Below are positions 26,267 to 34,863 of a stretch of 64,000 nucleotides of DNA, one piece after another. The DNA lies in the NCBI RefSeq assembly GCF_003752175.1, contig NZ_RJVF01000008.1:248001-312000 (forward strand). Reading direction: 5' to 3'. The notes beneath the pieces were generated by a model. That model was not told the origin of the DNA and made no database searches. It saw only the letters and a program-made list of their open reading frames with translations. The DNA is from Comamonas sp. BIGb0124. Its GTDB lineage: Bacteria; Pseudomonadota; Gammaproteobacteria; Burkholderiales; Burkholderiaceae_C. The position numbers were made by a program, and so were the translations under genes. Every line of letters begins with the position of its first letter. Positions within the stretch are counted from its first letter, which is position 1.

Positions 26267-27568
26267 GTGAACACCCCTTTCCTCATCATCGCCGACGACC
26301 TCTCCGGTGCAGCCGACTGTGCCGTCGGCTTTGCTCTGGCAGGACTGGACAGCACGGTTCTCCTCGGTTGCGATGTGAGTCCGGGGCGGCAAGCCACCGT
26401 GCTGACCGTCGACACCGACAGCCGGCGCGATGCCGCCGAGGTGGCCGCCGGCAAGGCCTGCGCCGCGCTGGATCGGCATGGCGCCGGGCGCGCGGTGATC
26501 AAAAAAATCGATTCGACCCTGCGCGGCGGCTGGGTGGCCGAGGTGGCGGCCTTGCAGCCGGCACTCGGCATGGCGTTGGTGGCACCGGCCTTCCCTGAAC
26601 TGGGACGGGTGATGCGTGACGGCTTGCTGTACGTGCACGGCCAGCGCCTGGCAGACACCGCCACCTGGCAGCTCGAGCATGCCGGTCGAGAAGACCGGCC
26701 GGCCGTGCAGTTGCGGCAAGCCGGCCTGCGCTGCGAAGTGCTGCCCTCCACCTTGCTCGACGGCGACGCGGCCGCGGTGCAGCAGGCCGTCGCCCGGGCG
26801 ATCACACTGGCCTGGACGCAAGGCTGCCAAGCCCTGGTGTTCGATGTCGAACAGACCCATCACCTGCGGCAACTGGCCCGCGCCACGCACGAGCTCACCG
26901 GCATCTTCTGGGTGGGATCGGGCGGCCTGTCGCGTGAACTCGCGGCGGCGTTGCCTGCTGCCGGCGCACGGGCGGCCGCAAGCGTTCCCACAGCCGGGCC
27001 AGACATTGCACCGGCCTTGCCCTCCACCGGCACCACCGAGTCGCCCGACCACACCGTGCTGACGGTCGCCGGCAGCCTGTCTCCCATGACCCGGCAACAG
27101 ATCGCCTGCATGGCAACGGATACACGCACCCGTGTGCACACCATCGCCGCAGCCGAGTTGCGCCAGGCACCGGGTGCAGACCGATCCGCAGCCTCCTGGC
27201 CGCTTCGCATCCAGGCCGATCTGGCCGGCGGTCTCGACGTGGTGCTGTGCATCGGCACCGACGATCGATTCGACCCCGCCGAGGGACCGCTGTTGGCGCG
27301 CCACCTGGCGGCCCAGATCCTGCCGGCCATGCAGATGGCCGGCGGTCTGGTGCTCACGGGCGGCGAAACCGCACGCGCCATGCTCGATCGACTTCGACTG
27401 GGCGAACTGCAGGTCCTCGGTGAAAGCGAGCCCGGCGTCGTGGTGTCTCGCACACCGGCCGGCCCTCCCCGTTTCATCGCCACCAAGGCCGGGGCGTTCG
27501 GCAACGAAGAGTCGCTGCAGCGCGCCCGCCTGACTCTCCGGCAACGTCTTATTTCCACGCATTCCTGA
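26267..27568 (+). CDS. DUF1537 four-carbon acid sugar kinase
   Basis: 433 aa, the normal length of the OtnK/DtnK/DenK kinases. The N-terminal domain has IIADDLSGAADCAVGFA and KKIDSTLRGGW; the C-terminal nucleotide-binding domain has LVLTGGETARAMLDRL and ATKAGAFGNEESL. Family members phosphorylate threonate or erythronate at C4 with ATP. The GTG at 26267 is preferred: it gives the typical start NTPFLIIADDLSG, and the upstream TTG at 26237 lies inside the operator-like repeat. The gene is followed 25 bases later by pdxA2, its usual partner. Confidence 0.88.
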   Translation: MNTPFLIIADDLSGAADCAVGFALAGLDSTVLLGCDVSPGRQATVLTVDTDSRRDAAEVAAGKACAALDRHGAGRAVIKKIDSTLRGGWVAEVAALQPALGMALVAPAFPELGRVMRDGLLYVHGQRLADTATWQLEHAGREDRPAVQLRQAGLRCEVLPSTLLDGDAAAVQQAVARAITLAWTQGCQALVFDVEQTHHLRQLARATHELTGIFWVGSGGLSRELAAALPAAGARAAASVPTAGPDIAPALPSTGTTESPDHTVLTVAGSLSPMTRQQIACMATDTRTRVHTIAAAELRQAPGADRSAASWPLRIQADLAGGLDVVLCIGTDDRFDPAEGPLLARHLAAQILPAMQMAGGLVLTGGETARAMLDRLRLGELQVLGESEPGVVVSRTPAGPPRFIATKAGAFGNEESLQRARLTLRQRLISTHS

Positions 27569-27593
27569 CCCCCATAGATCGGACGCAACCGCC

Positions 27594-28592
27594 ATGAGCG
27601 CTTACACCCCTGTCATCGGCATCACCATGGGAGATGCCGCGGGCGTCGGCCCCGAGATCATCGTCAAGAGCTTTGCCAACGCGAACCTCTACAAGCTGGC
27701 CCGCGCCGTGGTCATCGGCGACGCCCGGCGCCTTCACAAGGCCCGTCAGCTGCTGCAGCTCGATGTCGACATCCGCACCATCGCCGAGCCTGCCGATGCC
27801 CGTTTCGAGCCCGGCGTCATCAACTGCATCGATCTTCCGCTCATCCCGGACGACCTGCCCTTCGGCAAGCTGTCCGCCGTGGCCGGCGATGCGGCCTTCC
27901 GCTTCATTGCCCGCGCCGTGGAGCTGGCCAAGGCCGGCCAGATCGACGCCATCTGCACGGCCCCGCTGAACAAGGAAGCACTGCACGCCGGCGGCCACAA
28001 GTTTCCCGGCCACACCGAGATGCTGGCCCACCTGACCGGTGTGGAAGAGGTCTCGATGATGCTGGTGGCCCCCAACCTGCGCGTCATCCACGTGACCACG
28101 CATATCGGCATCATCGACGCCATCCGCAAGATCGAGCCCGGCCTGGTCCAGCGCACCATCGAGCGCGGTCATGCCACGCTGCAGAAAGCCGGCATCGAGA
28201 ACCCCCGCATCGCTGTCTGCGGCATCAATCCGCACGCCGGCGAGAACGGGCTGTTCGGCTATGGCGAAGAAGAGGAAAAGATCGTTCCCGCCATCGAGAT
28301 GCTGCGTGCGCGGGGCCTCGACATCGAAGGCCCGCTGCCGGCCGATACGCTGTTTTTCCGTGCCGGACGCGGCGACTTCGACCTGGTGGTGGCGATGTAC
28401 CACGACCAGGGCCACGGGCCGGTCAAGGTGATGGGGCTGGAAGCCGGCGTGAACATCACCGTGGGCCTGGACGTCATCCGCACCTCGGTCGATCACGGCA
28501 CGGCTTTCGACATCGCCGGCAAGGGCATCGCCGACGAACGCAGCCTGATCGAAGCCCTGCGCCAGGGCGCCGAACTGGCCACGCGCCGCTGA
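27594..28592 (+). CDS. pdxA2: 4-phospho-threonate/erythronate dehydrogenase (PdxA2)
   Basis: 332 aa PdxA family. GITMGDAAGVGPEI at the N-terminus, APLNKEALHAGGHKFPGHTE in the middle, and zinc-ligand regions TTHIGI, INPHAGENG and YHDQGHGP are all present. PdxA2 oxidises the 4-phosphorylated four-carbon acid and the product decarboxylates to dihydroxyacetone phosphate. The adjacent DUF1537 kinase makes the substrate, so this is almost certainly the catabolic PdxA2 and not the vitamin B6 enzyme. An ATCGGACGCAACC leader separates it from the kinase. Confidence 0.88.
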   Translation: MSAYTPVIGITMGDAAGVGPEIIVKSFANANLYKLARAVVIGDARRLHKARQLLQLDVDIRTIAEPADARFEPGVINCIDLPLIPDDLPFGKLSAVAGDAAFRFIARAVELAKAGQIDAICTAPLNKEALHAGGHKFPGHTEMLAHLTGVEEVSMMLVAPNLRVIHVTTHIGIIDAIRKIEPGLVQRTIERGHATLQKAGIENPRIAVCGINPHAGENGLFGYGEEEEKIVPAIEMLRARGLDIEGPLPADTLFFRAGRGDFDLVVAMYHDQGHGPVKVMGLEAGVNITVGLDVIRTSVDHGTAFDIAGKGIADERSLIEALRQGAELATRR

Positions 28593-28632
28593 GCACACGC
28601 TCCATCGCATCTCCCGCATCCAAGGATCCGAC

Positions 28633-29769
28633 ATGCATATCCACAGTACTGTCTTGAGCGGCGCAGGCGTGCTCGACGACATCTCCTATCTGCTCGAAGG
28701 CAAGCGCCGCGTGCTTTTCGTGAGCGACGCCAACATCGTCCGCATCGAGGGCGTTCAGCGCCTGCTGAAGCAGGTGCAGACGCTAGCCGAAGACGTGCAG
28801 CTCATCGACTCGGTGGCGCCGGAACCCACCGACGGCCATGTGCGAGCCCTCGTGCAGTCGCACGACCTGCGCGGCGTGGACCTGGTCATCGGCGTCGGCG
28901 GCGGCAGCGTGCTGGATGTCGCCAAGCTGCTCTCGGTGCTGGCCGATCACCAGTCGCCGAAGCTCGACGACCTGCTCGGCGGTGCGCCCATCGCGCGCCG
29001 GGTGGCTTCGCTGATGGTGCCGACGACGGCAGGGACCGGCTCGGAAGCCACGCCCAATGCCATCCTCGCCATTCCCGAAAGGCAGACCAAGGTGGGCATC
29101 ATCTCGCCCGTCATGCTGCCCGACTACGTGGTGCTGGCCCCCGAGCTGACCACGTCCATGCCCCACCAGATCGCCGCCTCGACGGGTGTCGATGCCCTGT
29201 GCCATCTCATCGAGTGTTTCACCTCGAACAAGTCCAATCCGGTCTGCGACAACTACGCGGTGATCGGCCTGAAGAAGCTGTTCGCCAGCATCGAACGCTC
29301 GGTGGCCGATCCGTCCGATCTCGAGGCCAAGCTCGACATGCTCTGGGCCTCGTACTACGGCGGCGCCTGCATCGCGCACGCGGGCACGCATCTGGTCCAC
29401 GCCATGTCCTATCCGCTGGGCGGCAAGTACCACATCCCGCACGGCGTGGCGAACGCCATCCTGCTGGCTCCCTGCTTCGAGTTCGTGCGCCCGCTGGCAG
29501 TCGACAAGCTGGCCCAGGCCTACGACCTCGTGCCCGGTGCCGACCCCAGCCTGGATGCCGAAGCCAAGTCGCACGCGCTGGTGCGCTATTTCGGCGAGCT
29601 GGTGCAGCGTCTCCAGTTGCCCGGCAGCCTGCAGGCCCTGCGCATCGAAGCCGACGAACTGCCCGCGCTGGTCGCAGGCGCACTCGACGTGCAGCGACTG
29701 ATCCGCAACGTGCCCGGCACGGTCACCGGCGACGACATCGAGAAGGTCTACCTGAAGCTGTTTCAGTGA
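28633..29769 (+). CDS. Iron-containing alcohol dehydrogenase
   Basis: 378 aa of the group III Fe-dependent alcohol dehydrogenase family. The NAD-binding signature is GVGGGSVLDVAKLLS, the next motif is VPTTAGTGSEATPNA, and metal ligands are in STGVDALCHLIECF and KYHIPHGVANA. It could oxidise an alcohol group of a sugar acid to the corresponding aldehyde or ketone, or the reverse, upstream of the kinase step. It lies 40 bases after pdxA2 and is surely cotranscribed. Exact substrate unknown. Confidence 0.87.
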   Translation: MHIHSTVLSGAGVLDDISYLLEGKRRVLFVSDANIVRIEGVQRLLKQVQTLAEDVQLIDSVAPEPTDGHVRALVQSHDLRGVDLVIGVGGGSVLDVAKLLSVLADHQSPKLDDLLGGAPIARRVASLMVPTTAGTGSEATPNAILAIPERQTKVGIISPVMLPDYVVLAPELTTSMPHQIAASTGVDALCHLIECFTSNKSNPVCDNYAVIGLKKLFASIERSVADPSDLEAKLDMLWASYYGGACIAHAGTHLVHAMSYPLGGKYHIPHGVANAILLAPCFEFVRPLAVDKLAQAYDLVPGADPSLDAEAKSHALVRYFGELVQRLQLPGSLQALRIEADELPALVAGALDVQRLIRNVPGTVTGDDIEKVYLKLFQ

Positions 29770-29811
29770 ATGGATACGACCCCGACCCGAACCCCATAAC
29801 GAAAGCTAGAC

Positions 29812-30702
29812 ATGTCCAGAAAACTTGAAGGTGTGCTGACCGCCATCGTGTCGCCGGTCGATGCCGACCACCGTTTCAACGAGACAGCCTTCCGCGAACA
29901 GATCGAACGGCAGCTTGCCGCCGGCAACGGCATCTTCTGCGGCGGCACCAACGGCGAGTTCTTTGCCCTGACCGAAACCGAAAAGCTCGCCGTCGCAGCC
30001 GTCACGGTCGAACAGGTGAACGGACGCGCGCCCGTGGTCGGCCACGTCGGCGAAATTTCCACGGCCGAATGCATCCGCATGGGCCGACAGGTCGTGGCCC
30101 AGGGCGTCGATGCCGTTGCGGCCATCACGCCCTACTTCGTGCCGCTGACCCAGGACGAACTGGCCGATCACTTCACGGCCATCGCCGACGCGCTGGACGT
30201 GCCCGTCTACCTCTACAACATTCCGGCGCGCACCGGCAACACCATCGCGCCCGAAACCGCAAGACGCCTGGCGGCGCATCCCCGGATCGCGGGCATCAAG
30301 GACAGTGCAGGCAGCTACGAAAGCCTCAAGGGCTACCTCGACGTGGCACGCGACATCGACGACTTTGCCGTCTTCAACGGCCCGGACAGCCTGATCCATC
30401 AAGGCTTTGTCGACGGCTGCGCCGGTTGCGTGTCGGGCCTGGCGAACGTCGCCCCGCGTGAGATCAACCTGATCTGGAGCAACTTCCAGGCGGGCCGGAT
30501 CGAAGCCTCGCGCCTTGCCCAGGACAAGATCAGCAGCCTGCGCGAAGCGCTCTATCGTGTGGCTTTTGCACCGGCTGCCGTCAAGCGCGCCGTCCGGCTG
30601 CTGGGCTACCCGGTGGGCGACAGCAAGTACCCGGTCCGCATCGGTGCCGAGCAGGAACAGGTCATCCTCGACGTGCTCCGCCGCCACGACATCACGGCCT
30701 GA
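29812..30702 (+). CDS. DapA/NanA-superfamily aldolase
   Basis: 296 aa class I aldolase of the dihydrodipicolinate synthase/N-acetylneuraminate lyase superfamily. FCGGTNGEFFALTETE is the GxxGE region, VYLYNIPARTGN contains the catalytic Tyr, and GIKDSAGSY holds the Schiff-base Lys. The context argues against lysine biosynthesis: it sits between an alcohol dehydrogenase and a sialidase-like gene in a sugar-acid operon. It probably cleaves a 2-keto-3-deoxy sugar acid to pyruvate and an aldehyde. Confidence 0.87.
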   Translation: MSRKLEGVLTAIVSPVDADHRFNETAFREQIERQLAAGNGIFCGGTNGEFFALTETEKLAVAAVTVEQVNGRAPVVGHVGEISTAECIRMGRQVVAQGVDAVAAITPYFVPLTQDELADHFTAIADALDVPVYLYNIPARTGNTIAPETARRLAAHPRIAGIKDSAGSYESLKGYLDVARDIDDFAVFNGPDSLIHQGFVDGCAGCVSGLANVAPREINLIWSNFQAGRIEASRLAQDKISSLREALYRVAFAPAAVKRAVRLLGYPVGDSKYPVRIGAEQEQVILDVLRRHDITA

Positions 30703-30719
30703 GCGCCCCAGGAGACCCC

Positions 30720-31940
30720 ATGACAGACAACACTTCGATCGCACCGAGCGCGGGCGAAACCGCGTCCGCACTGGTATTCGACGGTACGGTGACGGCGCTG
30801 CCCACCGACCCGCAATGCAAGGTGGCGATGCTGCCCACCCTGCGCCCCCAGAACCACGCCTCCAACATCCTCCCGCTGCCCAACGGCGACTTGCTGTGCG
30901 TCTGGTTCGCAGGGACACAGGAAGGCGTCTCCGATATTTCGGTGAATTGTTCGCGTCTGCCTGCCGGAAGCACGCAGTGGACTCGCCCCGTCCAGCTCTC
31001 GAACGACCCCGACCGCTCCGAGCAGAACCCCATTCTGTTCCTGGCCCCCGATCGCATCCTGTGGCTGATCTGGACCGCACAGGCCTCGGGCAACCAAGAC
31101 ACCGCCGTGGTGCGCTACCGCCAGTCGCACGATCTGGGTGCGACCTGGGGCGAGATCGGCACGCTGTTCGGCACCCCCGGCACGTTCGTGCGCCAGCCGC
31201 CCGTGGTCACGGCCAGCGGCAAGTGGCTGCTGCCGATCTTCTATTGCCGCACCCGGCCCGGCGAGAAATGGGTGGGCAGCTACGACATCAGCGCCGTGAA
31301 ACTCTCCGACGATCAGGGCAAGACCTGGCGCGAAGTCGCAGTGCCCGGCAGCACCGGCAGTGTGCACATGAACATCACACCGCTCGCCGACGGCAGCCTG
31401 CTGGCGCTCTACCGAAGCCGCTGGGCCGACGCCATCTACGCCAGCCGCTCGCTCGACGACGGCGAGACCTGGAGCGAACCCCAACCCACGGAACTGCCCA
31501 ACAACAACTCGTCCATCCAGGTCACCACGCTGCACAACGGCCATCTGGCCCTGGTCTACAACGCCATGAGTGCCGCCGGGGCCACCGAACGCCGCGCCTC
31601 GCTCTACGACGAGATCGAGGACCAGAACGTGCACAACGACCAGTCCAACATCGTCGCCGACCCCGCAGCCGCAGGCCAGCGCGAAGCCTTCTGGGGCGCA
31701 CCGCGCGCACCGATGACCCTGGCGATATCGCCGGACGGCGGCCGCACCTGGCCCTGGCGGCGCAATCTGGATGTGGGCGACGGCTACTGCATGAGCAACA
31801 ACTCCGAGCAGAAGATCAACCGCGAGTTCTCGTACCCCAGCGTCAAGCAGTCGGCCAACGGCGACCTGCATGTCACCTACACCTACTTCCGCCAGGCGAT
31901 CAAGTACGTGCAGGTCACCGAAGCCTGGGTGCAGGCATGA
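30720..31940 (+). CDS. Sialidase-like six-bladed propeller protein without signal peptide
   Basis: 406 aa, related to exo-alpha-sialidases of the BNR_2 type. Four Asp-box motifs of the form SxDxGxTW are seen: SHDLGATW (136-143), SDDQGKTW (196-203), SLDDGETW (244-251) and SPDGGRTW (337-344). No signal peptide is present, so it is expected in the cytoplasm, unlike secreted sialidases. It is 17 bases after the aldolase and overlaps the SDR start (ATGA). Whether it cleaves sialic acid is doubtful; a hydrolase or lyase for another acidic sugar derivative fits the operon better. Confidence 0.8.
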   Translation: MTDNTSIAPSAGETASALVFDGTVTALPTDPQCKVAMLPTLRPQNHASNILPLPNGDLLCVWFAGTQEGVSDISVNCSRLPAGSTQWTRPVQLSNDPDRSEQNPILFLAPDRILWLIWTAQASGNQDTAVVRYRQSHDLGATWGEIGTLFGTPGTFVRQPPVVTASGKWLLPIFYCRTRPGEKWVGSYDISAVKLSDDQGKTWREVAVPGSTGSVHMNITPLADGSLLALYRSRWADAIYASRSLDDGETWSEPQPTELPNNNSSIQVTTLHNGHLALVYNAMSAAGATERRASLYDEIEDQNVHNDQSNIVADPAAAGQREAFWGAPRAPMTLAISPDGGRTWPWRRNLDVGDGYCMSNNSEQKINREFSYPSVKQSANGDLHVTYTYFRQAIKYVQVTEAWVQA

Positions 31941-32620
31941 GCACGCCGCCACGCGCACTGGTCACCGGGGTCAGTTCGGGCATCGGGGCCGCTATAGCGC
32001 AGACGCTGCTGGCCGCCGGCTGGACGGTCGACGGCGTGAGCCGAACGCGCGTCGAAGGCTGGGGCGCGGCCCTGAACAGCCACACGCTCGATCTGTCCGA
32101 CCACCCCCGTGCAGCGTCCTGTCTGGCCGATCTGCCCACGCCGGATGCCGTGGTGCATGCCGCAGGCATGATGCACGCAGCCCGCCTCGGCGAACTCGAC
32201 GCCGCCGTGAGCGCGCGGCTGTGGCATCTGCATGTGGCCACATCCGAACTGCTGGCCAACCTCTTTGCTCCGCGCATGCAGGCCGGCGGCCGCATCGTGC
32301 TGATCGGCAGCCGCACCTCGCGTGGCGCGGCCGGACGCAGCCAGTACGTGAGCACCAAGGCCGCCATGGTCGGCATGGCTCGCAGTTGGGCCGCCGAGCT
32401 CGCACCGCGCGGCATCACCGTCAATGTCGTGGCGCCGGGTGCGACCGAAACCCCCATGCTGAAGCAGCCCGGGCGCGAAAGCTCGCCGCCGAAGCTGCCC
32501 CCCATCGGGCGTTACATCCAGCCCGGCGAAATCGCCGAACTGGTGAAGTTCCTGCTCTCGCCGGCGGCAGCGGCCATCACCGGTCAGGAGCTGGTCGTGT
32601 GCGGCGGTGCATCGCTCTGA
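31937..32620 (+). CDS. Short-chain dehydrogenase/reductase
   Basis: 227 aa classical SDR. The cofactor motif is TGVSSGIG, the NAG-like segment is HAAGMMH, the catalytic serine is in IGSRTSRGAAGR, YVSTK is the Tyr-xxx-Lys pair and NVVAPGATETPM follows. The start overlaps the sialidase-like stop, so the two are translationally coupled. It is the last gene of the acid-sugar operon and likely oxidises or reduces a hydroxyl of the same substrate series. Confidence 0.88.
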   Translation: MSTPPRALVTGVSSGIGAAIAQTLLAAGWTVDGVSRTRVEGWGAALNSHTLDLSDHPRAASCLADLPTPDAVVHAAGMMHAARLGELDAAVSARLWHLHVATSELLANLFAPRMQAGGRIVLIGSRTSRGAAGRSQYVSTKAAMVGMARSWAAELAPRGITVNVVAPGATETPMLKQPGRESSPPKLPPIGRYIQPGEIAELVKFLLSPAAAAITGQELVVCGGASL

Positions 32621-32679
32621 ATCGGGCTTTGACTGGCCGATCGGCATGACATGGCGTCACACGGATCGGCAGTCGACGT

Positions 32680-33249
32680 TTACGGCGCGATCGCTTCGAG
32701 CGCGATGTTCAGGGTCACTTCGTCGGCCACGGCGGGCGCATAGGCACCGGCATTGAAGTCGCTGCGCTTGATCACGGCGGTGGCGTCCGCGCCGATGGCC
32801 GGCTTCTTGAGCATGGGATGCTCGACGCTGCTGAACGACGTGATGGTCAGCGTCACCGGCTTGGTCACGCCCTTGATCGTCAGGTTGCCTTCCACCTTCG
32901 TGGGCTTGTCGCCCTCGAAAACCACACGCGTGGACTTGAACGTGGCCGTCGGGTAGGTCGCCGCATCGAGGAAATTGGCGCCCTGGATATGGCCGTTGAA
33001 TGGCGCAAAGCCGGTGTCGACCGACGTGATGTCGACGGTCACATCGACCGAGCCCGTCTTGGCCACCGGGTCCACGGTCACCGAACCGCTGGTCTTGTCG
33101 AAACGCGACAGCTGGGTCGAAAGCCCCATGTGCTTGTACGCAAAACGGGCAAACGTGTGGGTCGGGTCGATGTTGTAGGTCTGGGGGGCGGCCCAGGCGG
33201 GAGCGGCGAATGCGGAGGCCAGTAACGTGGCGGCCAGCAGTTTGTCCAT
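32680..33249 (-). CDS. YceI-family periplasmic protein (first copy)
   Basis: 189 aa with a clean Sec signal peptide (MDKLLAATLLASAFAAPAWA). The mature part is an YceI lipocalin-like barrel: YNIDPTHTFARFAYKHMG, VDVTVDITSVDTG, FLDAATYPTATFKSTRV and LTIKGVTKPVTL. YceI proteins bind isoprenoid-type lipids. The start at 33249 is set by the signal peptide and an AAAGGAG site upstream. It is the third gene of a minus-strand set with the second yceI and cytochrome b561. Confidence 0.9.
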   Translation of the reverse strand: MDKLLAATLLASAFAAPAWAAPQTYNIDPTHTFARFAYKHMGLSTQLSRFDKTSGSVTVDPVAKTGSVDVTVDITSVDTGFAPFNGHIQGANFLDAATYPTATFKSTRVVFEGDKPTKVEGNLTIKGVTKPVTLTITSFSSVEHPMLKKPAIGADATAVIKRSDFNAGAYAPAVADEVTLNIALEAIAP

Positions 33250-33340
33250 GGAATGAAGCTCCTTTGAGGTCAGGTTGGGAATGGAAGGATCGAACGATCG
33301 GCAGACGGGTGCCCATGGGCCCCCGCCAAAGCCGGCGGTA

Positions 33341-33910
33341 TCAGGGGGCAACGGCGGTGATGCGGTAGCTCACCTGGATCTCGTCGGCAACGATGCTGGT
33401 GTCGCTCCAGGCGCCTTCGCCAATGCTGAATGCGGTGCGCTTGAGCGGCAACGTGCCTTCGAGCACAGCCGTCTTGCCCTGCTCTTTCACGGTGAAGGTC
33501 GAGGTCGCAGGCTGCGACTTGCCCTTGATGGTCAGGGTGCCCGCGGCCTCGAAGCGCTGGTTGCCCAGCGACTTGACCTGGGTGGATTCGAACACCGCCA
33601 GCGGAGAGCCCGCCACGTCCAGCCACTCCTTGGTGGTGGCGCTGCTGGTGGCCGGCTTGGAACCCGCATCCACGCTGGCCAGTGTCACCTTGACGGTTGC
33701 CTGGGCCTTCTCGGGATGGGCCGGATCGAAGCGCAGCGTCGTGTCGAACTTGGCAAAACTGCCGTTCATGCCGACCTGCATCTGTTTGTACGTGAAAGCG
33801 ATACGGCTGGCTGCCGCGTCGACCTGGGTGTACTCGGCCGCCTGGGCGGCACCCAGCAGCCCGCTTCCCAGCACCAAGGCCAGGGCAGTGCGCGAGACGA
33901 ATCGATTCAT
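33341..33910 (-). CDS. YceI-family periplasmic protein (second copy)
   Basis: 189 aa. Signal peptide ALALVLGSGLLGAAQA, then YTQVDAAASRIAFTYKQMQ, ATVKVTLASVDAG and TLTIKGKSQPATSTF. It is clearly diverged from the first copy downstream, so this is an old duplication. The pairing with cytochrome b561 (65 bases upstream) is the common yceJ-yceI arrangement. Confidence 0.88.
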   Translation of the reverse strand: MNRFVSRTALALVLGSGLLGAAQAAEYTQVDAAASRIAFTYKQMQVGMNGSFAKFDTTLRFDPAHPEKAQATVKVTLASVDAGSKPATSSATTKEWLDVAGSPLAVFESTQVKSLGNQRFEAAGTLTIKGKSQPATSTFTVKEQGKTAVLEGTLPLKRTAFSIGEGAWSDTSIVADEIQVSYRITAVAP

Positions 33911-33975
33911 GTTGGATAACTCCGTTGTCGGTCTGGATGTGATGTCGGTCGGATGGATCGCGAGGCCCGCGGCTC

Positions 33976-34521
33976 TCAGCGCCGCAGACGGGGCTGCATG
34001 CGCGCCAGCACGCCGTCGCGATCCACGAAATGATGCTTCAACGCGGCAGCCACATGCCCGGCCACCAGCGCTGCCATGGTGTAGTTCAGGGTCTTGTGCA
34101 CGGTCAAGAGGCGCTCGCCCCAGGTCTCGTCGGGCGACATCAGATCGGGCAACGGCAGCACGCCGAACCACACCGTCTGGAAGCCCAGCGACGAACTCAT
34201 CAGCCAGCCGCTGAGCGGCACCGCGACCATCAGCACATACAGAAGACCGTGTCCCGCCTCGGCCGCGATCTGCTGCCAGCGGGCCATGCCTTCGGGCAGA
34301 CGCGGGGCGCGGTGCGTGAGGCGCCAGGCCAGGCGGAACACCACAAAACAGAAAATCGTGACCCCGGCCCACTTGTGCCAGGAATACAGCTGCAGCTTGC
34401 CCGGCGTGAACGGCAGGCCCTGCATGTAGAAGCCCAGGGCAAAGGTCGAGACCAGCGCCAGGGCAATCAGCCAATGCAGATAGATGGCGGTGCGGGTATA
34501 GCGTTCGGGAGGATGGCTCAT
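33976..34521 (-). CDS. Cytochrome b561
   Basis: 181 aa, four hydrophobic helices with haem-ligand histidines: YLHWLIALALV, WHKWAGVTIF, the GHGLLYVLM helix and VHKTLNYTMAALVAGHVAAALKHH. Diheme quinol-linked electron carrier of the inner membrane. The start at 34521 begins MSHPPERYTRTAIYLHWL, the standard N-terminus; the open frame further upstream is unrelated. First gene of the b561-YceI-YceI set. Confidence 0.92.
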   Translation of the reverse strand: MSHPPERYTRTAIYLHWLIALALVSTFALGFYMQGLPFTPGKLQLYSWHKWAGVTIFCFVVFRLAWRLTHRAPRLPEGMARWQQIAAEAGHGLLYVLMVAVPLSGWLMSSSLGFQTVWFGVLPLPDLMSPDETWGERLLTVHKTLNYTMAALVAGHVAAALKHHFVDRDGVLARMQPRLRR

Positions 34522-34863
34522 CGTGGTATCGGGTCGGTCCGAGCGCAATCGGGATCCGGGCCGCCTGTTATCGGTGTTCTGGCTGACCTGGGACCGGGCG
34601 CATCGTTCCCGTGTCTGGAATCGAACCATTCTACGGACGCTTGACGCTTCATAAAGTCTGTTTACCGAGTTAGATTGTTCCGAAAAAAGGATCAATCGAT
34701 GCGAAGCCAGCCCCTCTTGGGCGTGCCTTCCGATCGTCACAAAATCCACCGGCTGACATGCGGAACTGCTCCTATTCTGGTAAATTGTTCGGCAAAACAA
34801 CCCTAAGAAACTCCATCTCCCGCATGGTCCATGTGGGAGCTCCGCCGTCTTCAAGGGTTGTTC
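34522..34863. other. Divergent intergenic region, no gene seen
   Basis: About 340 bases between cytochrome b561 and the permease gene. An AT-richer patch around 34630-34710 probably contains promoters for one or both directions. No repeat or RNA gene was recognised. Confidence 0.4.
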
